A stretch of DNA of 64,000 nt from Baekduia soli (GTDB taxonomy: Bacteria; Actinomycetota; Thermoleophilia; Solirubrobacterales; Solirubrobacteraceae): contig NZ_CP042430.1 of assembly GCF_007970665.1 (NCBI RefSeq), positions 4,216,001-4,280,000 of the forward strand. Reading direction: 5' to 3'. This document shows, piece after piece, positions 58,613-64,000 of the stretch. Under the pieces are notes generated by a model, which was given only the letters and a program-made list of their open reading frames with translations, was not told the origin of the DNA and made no database searches. The number at the start of each line of letters is the position of its first letter. Position 1 is the first letter of the stretch. The translations under genes and the position numbers were made by a program.

Positions 58613-59821
58613 GTGAGCGCGCCGCCTGCAGCATCCCAGACCCCGTCCGGCCCGGTGCCCGCGCGGTCCAACGTGACGACGATGGGGTGGGCGGCCTTCT
58701 GGAGCGGGATGGCCCAGGAGATGATCTACCCCCTGCTGCCCATCTTCCTGATCGTGGCGCTGTCGTCATCCAAGACGGCGCTGGGCACCGTCGAGGGCCT
58801 GCTCGGGGTCGGCGTGACGATCGCGCGCCTCGTCTCCGGGCGCGCGATGGACCGCGGCCGTTCGCCGCTGCTGCTGACGCGGATCTCCTACGGGCTGTCG
58901 CTGGCGGCCCGGCCGCTCATCGCGCTGGCGCCGACGGTGGGCGTCGTGGCCCTGCTGCGCGTCGCCGACGGGCTGGGCAAGGGCGGCAAGGACGCGCCGA
59001 AGGCCGTGCTCGTGGCCGCCGACGCCGACGGCGCGCGGATGGGCCGGGCGTTCGGGATACAGACGCTCCTCGACACGCTGGGCTCCGTGGCCGGGCCGCT
59101 GGTCGCCGGGCTCATCCTGCTCGTCGCCGGCCACGGCGAGTCGGGCCTGCGGATCTGCTTCGCGCTGGCGGCGATCCCGGCGATCGGCGCCGTGCGCCAG
59201 CTCGCGCGGGCCCACGACACGCTCGTGCCCGCGCGCCACGAGCACGGGCCGCGCGCGTCGCTCGGGCGGCCGTTCCGCGTGCTGCTCGTCGCGGTCCTGC
59301 TCTTCGGCCTGGCCAACTCGAGCGACACCCTCCTGCTCCTGCGCGCCCGGTCGGCCGGCCTGTCGGCCGCCGACCTCGCGTTCCTGTTCGCCGCGTTCAA
59401 CCTGGTCTACGCGCTCATGGCCGTGCCGATCGGCGCGCTCTCGGACCGCGTCGGGCGCCGGCCGCTGCTGTTCGTCGCCTGGACGGTCTACGTCGGGGTC
59501 TACATCGGCTTCGCGTTCGCGTCGCAGGCCTGGACGCTCGTGGCGCTCTTCCTGGCCTACGGGATCTTCTACGCCGCCAACGACGGGGTGGTCAAGGCCT
59601 GGATCACGTCGCTCGTGCCCCCCGACCGCCGCGGCCAGGCCTTCGCGCTCAACGCCGCGGCCTCCGGGCTGCTCCTGCTGCCGGCCAGCGTCATCGCCGG
59701 CGGCCTGTGGGACCGGTCCGGACCCCGGGCCGCGTTCCTGTTCGGGGCGGCGACCGCCGCGCTGGCCCTCGCGGTCGTCGCGCTGGCCCCCGCGCTGCGC
59801 GGGCGCCGCGCGGGTCTATAG
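58613..59821 (+). CDS. MFS transporter
   Basis: A 402-residue major facilitator with about 12 hydrophobic helices. The cytoplasmic signature between helices 2 and 3 appears as RLVSGRAMDRGRSPLLLTRI, and the second-half copy as PIGALSDRVGRRPLLFVAW. KGGKDAPKAVLVAADADGAR resembles drug and metal-efflux MFS proteins with the 'GKG.R.....' loop. GTG 58613. It is divergent from the ZIP gene and shares the metal-box region, so metal or siderophore-related export is a possible role. It is followed after 7 nt by DUF2630. Confidence 0.85.
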   Translation: MSAPPAASQTPSGPVPARSNVTTMGWAAFWSGMAQEMIYPLLPIFLIVALSSSKTALGTVEGLLGVGVTIARLVSGRAMDRGRSPLLLTRISYGLSLAARPLIALAPTVGVVALLRVADGLGKGGKDAPKAVLVAADADGARMGRAFGIQTLLDTLGSVAGPLVAGLILLVAGHGESGLRICFALAAIPAIGAVRQLARAHDTLVPARHEHGPRASLGRPFRVLLVAVLLFGLANSSDTLLLLRARSAGLSAADLAFLFAAFNLVYALMAVPIGALSDRVGRRPLLFVAWTVYVGVYIGFAFASQAWTLVALFLAYGIFYAANDGVVKAWITSLVPPDRRGQAFALNAAASGLLLLPASVIAGGLWDRSGPRAAFLFGAATAALALAVVALAPALRGRRAGL

Positions 59822-59828
59822 TCGCGCG

Positions 59829-60071
59829 ATGAGTACCTTCCCCGGCGGCGAGGGTCCCCTGCAGAGCGGCGGTCCCCGCCACGAGCACACGCAGATCGAG
59901 CTGTACGGCCACGTCGAGGGCCTGTGCCGCGAGGAGACCGAGCTGCTCGAGCTCGCCGAGCACGAGCGCACCGCCCACCAGCACGAGCGCCTGCAGGCGA
60001 TCACCGCCGAGCTCGACCGGATCTGGGAGCACCTGCGGGAGCGGGCGCAGCGCCTGCGGCGCGCCGTCTAG
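59829..60071 (+). CDS. DUF2630 family protein
   Basis: An 80-residue acidic, helical protein. LLELAEHERTAHQHERLQAI then TAELDRIWEHLRERAQRLRR is the DUF2630 signature. No catalytic motif or membrane segment; a coiled coil is likely. It starts 7 nt after the MFS stop, so it is probably co-transcribed. Function unknown in all members I know. Confidence 0.85.
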   Translation: MSTFPGGEGPLQSGGPRHEHTQIELYGHVEGLCREETELLELAEHERTAHQHERLQAITAELDRIWEHLRERAQRLRRAV

Positions 60072-60144
60072 TCGGGTTCTCCCGACATCCGGACGACGGG
60101 CGACCGGACGCCGGGACGGCCCGGCGGGCGTCATCATCCAGGGC

Positions 60145-60528
60145 ATGCCGACCACGACCCCGCGCACCGCATCCCTGTCGCGCCGGCGGCTGCTGTTCAC
60201 CCTGCGCTACGTGGTCCCCACCGTCGTCTGCAGCAGCGGGATCGCGATCGTCCTGATCGCCGGGGTCGGCGGCTACGGGCCCGACGCCCTGTCGGGGCTG
60301 TTCGGGGCCGGGGGCGCGATCTACCTCATGAACAAGTTCATGCGCATGGGGATCGAGGGCGACGGCGACCGCGACGTCGAGGAGGCCGGCCGGCTGTTCC
60401 TGGACCGCTACGGCATGTGGCCCGACGAGATCCCCGCCGGCTGGCGGCCGCCCGACGGGCAGCCCGACGTCGACACCGCGTTCGCGGCCATCCTCGAGGA
60501 GCGGCGCCACAGCGACGTCGCGGCCTGA
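60145..60528 (+). CDS. Hypothetical small membrane protein
   Basis: A 127-residue protein. After a basic N-terminus (SLSRRRLLFTLRYVVPT) come two hydrophobic segments, VVCSSGIAIVLIAGVGGYG and ALSGLFGAGGAIYLMNKFM. A hydrophilic, acidic C-terminal domain with FLDRYGMWPDEIPAGWRPPD follows. That Trp/Pro-rich stretch recurs in small actinobacterial membrane proteins but I know no function. Gap of 73 nt after DUF2630. Confidence 0.6.
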   Translation: MPTTTPRTASLSRRRLLFTLRYVVPTVVCSSGIAIVLIAGVGGYGPDALSGLFGAGGAIYLMNKFMRMGIEGDGDRDVEEAGRLFLDRYGMWPDEIPAGWRPPDGQPDVDTAFAAILEERRHSDVAA

Positions 60529-60579
60529 GCGCCCCCGCCGGCCCGCCCGCCGGGGGCCGCGGCGGGTAGCTTGCGTGCG

Positions 60580-61236
60580 ATGGCGCCGCTGCGGGTGGTC
60601 ATCGCCGAGGATCAGGTCCTGCTGCGCGCGGGGCTCTCCCGCCTGCTGCAGGACGCCGGGATGGAGGTCGTCGGCGAGGCCGGCGACGCGCCCGACCTGC
60701 TGCGCAAGGTCGCCGCCCACCACCCCGACGTCGCGATCACCGACGTCCAGATGCCGCCCGACCACGCCGACGACGGCCTGCGCGCGGCGATCGCGATCCG
60801 CCGCGAGCACCCCGGCGTCGGTGTGCTGGTGCTCTCGCAGTTCTCCGACGAGCGCTACGCGCTGGACCTCATCGGCGACGACGCGGCCGGCGTGGGCTAT
60901 CTGCTCAAGGACCGCGTCGCCGACCTCGACGCGTTCGCCGACGCCGTGCGCCGCGTCGCCGCCGGCGGCTCGGCGCTGGACCCCGAGGTCGTCGGGCTGA
61001 TGGTGGGCCGCCGGCGCAGGGACGACCCCCTGCAGACGCTCACCCCGCGCGAGCGCGAGGTCCTGGCCCTCATGGCCGAGGGCCGGTCGAACTCCGGCAT
61101 CGCCGACGCGCTGCACCTCAGCCTCGCCGCGGTGGAGAAGAACGTCACGCGCATCTTCACCCGGCTGGACCTGGGCCACGAGCCCGGCGATCACCGCCGG
61201 GTGCTGGCCGTGCTCACCCTGCTGCGGGCGGGCTGA
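60580..61236 (+). CDS. NarL/FixJ-family response regulator
   Basis: A 218-residue regulator. The receiver contains RVVIAEDQVLLRAGLSRLLQ, the phospho-acceptor Asp in PDVAITDVQMPPDHADDGLR and the Lys in YLLKDRVADLDAFADAV. The LuxR-type HTH is LTPREREVLALMAEGRSNSG then IADALHLSLAAVEKNVTRIF. A linker-free C-terminus ends VLAVLTLLRAG. ATG 60580 is used; a TTG 9 nt upstream is weaker. The cognate kinase gene is convergent and its 3' end overlaps by 23 nt. Confidence 0.88.
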   Translation: MAPLRVVIAEDQVLLRAGLSRLLQDAGMEVVGEAGDAPDLLRKVAAHHPDVAITDVQMPPDHADDGLRAAIAIRREHPGVGVLVLSQFSDERYALDLIGDDAAGVGYLLKDRVADLDAFADAVRRVAAGGSALDPEVVGLMVGRRRRDDPLQTLTPREREVLALMAEGRSNSGIADALHLSLAAVEKNVTRIFTRLDLGHEPGDHRRVLAVLTLLRAG

Positions 61237-62329
61237 CCGGCGCCCCCAGCGGCAGCCGCGCGACCAGGCGCGTCCCCGCGCCCGGCGGGCTGACCACCTC
61301 CAGCGTGCCGTCCAGCGCGGCCACGCGGTCGGCCAGCCCGGCGAGGCCGGAGCCGCCGTCGCGCGCGGGCGCCGCCCCGCCGCGGCCGTCGTCGGCCACC
61401 GCGACGACGAGGTCGTCGGCCTCGACGGCCACGCGCACCGACGCCTCACGCGCCTCCGCGTGCTTGGTCGCGTTGGCCAGCGCCTCGGCGGCGACGAAGT
61501 AGGCCGTGGCCTCCAGCACGGCCGGCAGCCGCCGCGGCGTGACGTCGAGGGCGACGGGCAGCGGCGCACGGGCCGTCAGCGACTCCAGCGCGCCGCGCAG
61601 CCCGAGGTCGGTGAGGACCGACGGGTGCAGCCCGGCCGCCAGCTCGCGCAGGTCGGCGATCGCCGCACGGGCCTCCTCCAGGGCGCCGCCGAGCAGCGCC
61701 GCGGCCTCGGCGTCGCCCGCCACGCGACGGGCGGCGAGCCCCAGGGCGAGGACGACGTTGACCAGGCGCTGCTGCGCGCCGTCGTGCAGGTCGCGGCCCA
61801 TGCGCCGGCGCTCGTCGAGCGTCGCCTGCACGATCCGCGCGCGCGACGCGTGCAGCGCCTGGGCGCGGGCGCGCTCGCGCTCCTCGCGGGCCAGGGCGTC
61901 GAGGGCGGCGCGACGCTCGGTGGTGTCGCGGAAGACGACGACCGCGCCGCGGCCCTGCTCGGTGTCCACCGGGGCCGAGGAGTAGGCGACCGGGACCATG
62001 GTGCCGTCGCGGCGGACGAACCAGTCCTCCTCGACGCGGACGACCGCGCCCGTGGCCCGCGGCCGCAGCAGCGGGCAGTCGGCCTCGGCGAACGGCGTGC
62101 CGTCGGGGTGGCGATGGTGGATCGTCGCGTGGCTCGGCCGGCCCAGGAGCTCGGACTCGTGCTCGTAGCCCAGCACGCGCAGGCCGGCCGGATTGACGTA
62201 CTGGACGCGCCCGTCGCCGTCGACCGCGTAGATCGCGTCGGCGACGGACTCCACGAACGCCGCGAGGACCGCCGCGGCGCCGGAGCCCAGCCGCTCGCCG
62301 ACGTCGGGCCGGGGCGTATCGTCGTCCAT
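61214..62329 (-). CDS. PAS-domain sensor histidine kinase (NarL type)
   Basis: A 371-residue cytosolic kinase. The PAS domain runs from FVESVADAIYAVDGDGRVQY to VAYSSAPVDTEQGRGAVVVF. The HisKA_3 box is ATLDERRRMGRDLHDGAQQR then LVNVVLALGLAARR. The ATPase domain has EALANATKHAEAREASVRVA and VADDGRGGAAPARDGGSGLA. No transmembrane helices. It is encoded convergently with the response regulator, sharing 23 bp at their 3' ends. That is unusual for a cognate pair, which is normally co-directional. ATG 62329. Confidence 0.87.
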   Translation of the reverse strand: MDDDTPRPDVGERLGSGAAAVLAAFVESVADAIYAVDGDGRVQYVNPAGLRVLGYEHESELLGRPSHATIHHRHPDGTPFAEADCPLLRPRATGAVVRVEEDWFVRRDGTMVPVAYSSAPVDTEQGRGAVVVFRDTTERRAALDALAREERERARAQALHASRARIVQATLDERRRMGRDLHDGAQQRLVNVVLALGLAARRVAGDAEAAALLGGALEEARAAIADLRELAAGLHPSVLTDLGLRGALESLTARAPLPVALDVTPRRLPAVLEATAYFVAAEALANATKHAEAREASVRVAVEADDLVVAVADDGRGGAAPARDGGSGLAGLADRVAALDGTLEVVSPPGAGTRLVARLPLGAPVSPPAAG

Positions 62330-62409
62330 GCGACGACGGTAGTCGCCCTGAAGCGCACGGTCGTGGTGCCCTCGGCCTCCGCGACGTCGATCTCGATGAG
62401 CGCGCGCAG

Positions 62410-62719
62410 CGCGCGGTCTGCGGGTAGCCCTCCGGGGAGTCCTCCCACGTCTCCCGGCGCCCGGGCGCGGTGATGTCGAAGTGGTCGGTGAGCGTGGACC
62501 GGGGTGTCCCAGCCCATCGGCGTCTTCCAGCGCGCGACGCCGGGCTCGAAGACGAAGCGGCAGACGATGAGCTGGCGCCGGCCCCGCGAACAGGTCGAAC
62601 AGGCCGACCCGCCGGCCGGCGCGTCGCGGGCGCGGGTGAGCTCCTCCTCCTCGACCAGCAGCTCCTCGCGCGCGACATCCCACTCCTGCGGCGAGACGAC
62701 CGGGAGGCATGTTCATCAT
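62410..62719 (-). pseudogene. DUF899 (thioredoxin-like) remnant
   Basis: Scattered pieces of one DUF899 protein in changing frames. From ATG 62719/62716: MNMPP, then VVSPQEWDVAREELLVEEEE with LTRARDA, VGLFDLFAG, GRRQLIVCRFVFEPGVARWK, MGWDTP, and HFDITAPGRRETWEDSPEGY with PQTA. Family members have about 240 residues; only about 100 are left, with the CPGCS centre deleted and several frame changes. This is real decay, not a single-base error. The start overlaps the stop of the preceding regulator fragment (ATGA), showing a former operon. Confidence 0.7.
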
Positions 62720-62900
62720 GATGCCTGCTCCTCCAGGTCGTCGTCGACGACGTCGAACAGGCGGCCCCAGGGAACGCTGCTGATCCTCCCGTCGGCCGCG
62801 ACGCCCAGCACGTTGGGCTGCACCGAGAGGCGGTGCGTGCGACCCTGCACCACGCGCGTCACGACGCCGGTCTGCTCCAACACCTTTGCGAAGGCGCCCG
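62716..62900 (-). pseudogene. ArsR-like regulator remnant
   Basis: The frame AFAKVLEQTGVVTRVVQGRT then HRLSVQPNVLGVAADGRISS ends EEQAS at 62716. It resembles the wing and C-terminus of ArsR-type regulators ('HL.VLE.AGLVTR..QGRTH.L...P'), but the N-terminal helices of the HTH are missing. The stop overlaps the DUF899 start by 4 nt. ArsR, SRPBCC and DUF899 genes often cluster; a weak SRPBCC-like trace (LIEIDVAEAEGTTTVRFRA) at about 62335-62400 may be a third remnant. Confidence 0.4.
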
Positions 62901-62964
62901 GTGCGGATCGCCAACCATCGCGTCGACACCTCGGAGGCCGGAGGGCCGTCGCGCAAGCCCCCCG

Positions 62965-63312
62965 TCAGCGGACGGCGCGGATGATCTCGACGAGCTCCTC
63001 GGTCCCGTAGCCGAGGTGCCGCGCGAGGCGCACGAGCTCGCCGGCGCGGACGACGACCGCGCCGCGCTCGGGGGTGCCCGCGACGATGACGCCCCGCCCG
63101 CGGCGGAAGTCCACGAGCCCCTCGTCGCGCAGCGCGCGCAGCGCGGCGAGCACCGTGTTGCGGTTGACGCCCAGCACCGCCGCCAGGTCCTTGGCCGGCG
63201 GCAGGCGCTCCCCGACGGCCGCCTCGCCGTCGGCGATCGCCCGACGCAGCTCGGCCGCGACCTGGTCGGCGAGGCCCAGGGGCGCGGCGGGGTCGCGATT
63301 GACAGGCCGCAT
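62965..63312 (-). CDS. GntR-family regulator, YtrA-like short form
   Basis: A 115-residue protein. The wHTH is LADQVAAELRRAIADGEAAV, GERLPPAKDLAAVLGVNRNT then VLAALRALRDEGLVDFRRGR. The short C-terminus (VRLARHLGYGTEELVEIIRA) lacks a UTRA or FCD ligand domain, as in the YtrA subfamily, which often controls transporters. ATG 63312. A perfect inverted repeat lies immediately upstream, overlapping the divergent promoter of the membrane protein gene at 63334. Autoregulation is likely. Confidence 0.85.
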   Translation of the reverse strand: MRPVNRDPAAPLGLADQVAAELRRAIADGEAAVGERLPPAKDLAAVLGVNRNTVLAALRALRDEGLVDFRRGRGVIVAGTPERGAVVVRAGELVRLARHLGYGTEELVEIIRAVR

Positions 63313-63315
63313 GGT

Positions 63316-63330
63316 GCTAGTGATACTAGC
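63316..63330. promoter_or_regulatory. Perfect inverted repeat, GntR operator candidate
   Basis: GCTAGT-GAT-ACTAGC is a perfect 6+3+6 inverted repeat occupying almost the whole 21-nt gap between the divergent GntR (start 63312) and membrane-protein (start 63334) genes. AGTxxxACT half-sites are typical of YtrA-type GntR operators. With starts this close, transcripts must be nearly leaderless, and repressor binding would cover both. Confidence 0.65.
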
Positions 63331-63333
63331 TTC

Positions 63334-63933
63334 ATGTCCGTACGGCCGATGTCGCCGGCCCCGCCGAGGAACGTGCTGCGCGCGCTCTTCGACGAGGCCT
63401 GGGGTCGCGCCCGCCGGCGCCGGCGCCGCATCGCGGCCCTCGTCGTGCTCGCCGCGGTCGGCGGCGCCCTGGTCACCGCGGTGCGGGGCGGCGACGGCCC
63501 GGGCGGGCCCGCCGTGGGCGAGCGCCCGGCCGCCGGCGCCGCCAGGACCGTCGCGCTCGTGCTGCCGCGCGCGCCCGGCATGGGCGTCGCGTGCCCCGTG
63601 GCCAACAGCATCGCCTGTGACCGCGTCGGGATCGCGGCGTGGCTGTCGCAGGACGCCGTCCGGGTCGTGGCCACCGTGGGCGGGCGCTCCGTCGTGCTCC
63701 AGGACCGCCACATCCGCTGTCCCACGGCGCGGCCGTGCCCGCGGTTCTACACGGGCGCATTGCAGCCGGCGGGCCTCCTGGACGGCGCGCTCGAGGTGAC
63801 CCCGGACCACGGCGCCGACCGCTGGTACGGACGCCACCCGGTCAGCGCACCGCTGCGCATCACCCCGACCTACGCCGACGGCACCAGGGCCGTGACCACG
63901 CGCACGGTGCCGCTGGCCCCCGGCTGGGGCTAG
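63334..63933 (+). CDS. Hypothetical single-pass membrane protein
   Basis: A 199-residue protein. A basic cytoplasmic N-terminus (about 1-33, WGRARRRRRR) leads to one transmembrane helix IAALVVLAAVGGALVTAV. An extracytoplasmic domain of about 140 residues follows, with four cysteines (VACPVANSIACDRVGIAAWL and HIRCPTARPCPRFYTGALQP) likely forming two disulfides. I recognise no family. Controlled, by position, by the divergent GntR regulator. ATG 63334; MSPAPPRNV at 63349 is an alternative. The remaining 67 nt to the window end show no start of another gene. Confidence 0.65.
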   Translation: MSVRPMSPAPPRNVLRALFDEAWGRARRRRRRIAALVVLAAVGGALVTAVRGGDGPGGPAVGERPAAGAARTVALVLPRAPGMGVACPVANSIACDRVGIAAWLSQDAVRVVATVGGRSVVLQDRHIRCPTARPCPRFYTGALQPAGLLDGALEVTPDHGADRWYGRHPVSAPLRITPTYADGTRAVTTRTVPLAPGWG

Positions 63934-64000
63934 GGCCCGGGCGGCCCCGACGAGGACACCGACGGCGGCTTCGCCCACGGCGGGTGGCCCATGCTCTCAC

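Noticed and set aside
1-64000. CRISPR arrays, prophage, IS elements, tRNA or rRNA genes
   Set aside because: No regularly spaced direct repeats, transposase, integrase or phage structural motifs, and no cloverleaf or rRNA-like sequence were found by eye. Small ncRNAs cannot be excluded.

Overview
The window is chromosomal DNA from a very GC-rich actinobacterium (well above 70% G+C by eye). GTG starts are frequent and 4-nt stop/start overlaps (ATGA or GTGA) are common. Long spurious reading frames lie opposite the real genes. The set of families (XRE-cupin, TetR and PucR regulators, DUF6510, DUF2630, DUF4395, secreted kelch oxidases with PKD and DNRLRE modules) fits soil Thermoleophilia/Solirubrobacterales. 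That placement is inference; there is no rRNA or tRNA in the window.

Layout. 1-6.1 kb: the end of an hrpA-type helicase gene, an alpha/beta hydrolase, an Hsp15-like RNA-binding protein, a PucR regulator coupled to an acetolactate-synthase-type enzyme, and a CitE-like lyase coupled to a DUF2520 protein. 6.1-14 kb (minus): alcohol and aldehyde dehydrogenases, a two-component pair, then an acyl-CoA ligase/aldehyde dehydrogenase pair. 14.1-20 kb (plus): a seven-gene catabolic operon of two cyclase-family hydrolases, a CoA-transferase, an XRE-cupin regulator, an SDR, an AroQ-like protein and an MDR dehydrogenase. 20-24.4 kb: a TetR gene divergent from E1alpha-E1beta-CoA-ligase. 24.4-36.9 kb: eleven minus-strand genes in tight succession. 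In order of transcription they encode a fused 2-oxoacid:ferredoxin oxidoreductase, a hydroxyacyl-CoA dehydrogenase, an NHL protein, E1alpha, E1beta, E2, a sulfite-oxidase-like protein, a flavin reductase, DUF6510, a CoA-transferase and an epimerase. 37-40.3 kb: a secreted copper-radical-oxidase-like protein. 40.4-47.7 kb: a Baeyer-Villiger-type module (alcohol dehydrogenase, esterase, TetR, CoA ligase, SDR, flavin monooxygenase). 47.8-50.8 kb: an oxidative-stress-like group (CDGSH, haem-oxygenase-like iron protein, glutamate-cysteine ligase family, shortened Mn catalase). 51-64 kb: mixed single genes, including a methyltransferase, hydrolases, a dioxygenase, ZIP and MFS transporters around a DtxR-type box, a second two-component pair, decayed DUF899 and ArsR-like remnants, and a GntR regulator.

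The central 45 kb reads as a large catabolic region for organic acids, alcohols and ketones: CoA activation (ligases and CoA-transferases), oxidation (ADH, ALDH, SDR, BVMO, 2-oxoacid dehydrogenases) and local regulators, several with palindromic operator candidates in their promoters.

A striking pattern is that seven genes (CoA-transferase, CoA ligase, E1alpha, epimerase, NHL protein, 2-oxoacid:ferredoxin oxidoreductase, CDGSH protein) each span 3n+2 nucleotides between the expected start and the expected stop. Each needs one extra base, nearly always in a short G or C run, to restore the family sequence. Uncorrected single-base deletions in the assembly are the likeliest cause. The DUF899/ArsR remnants and the Mn catalase with a missing internal segment look like true decay or rearrangement.
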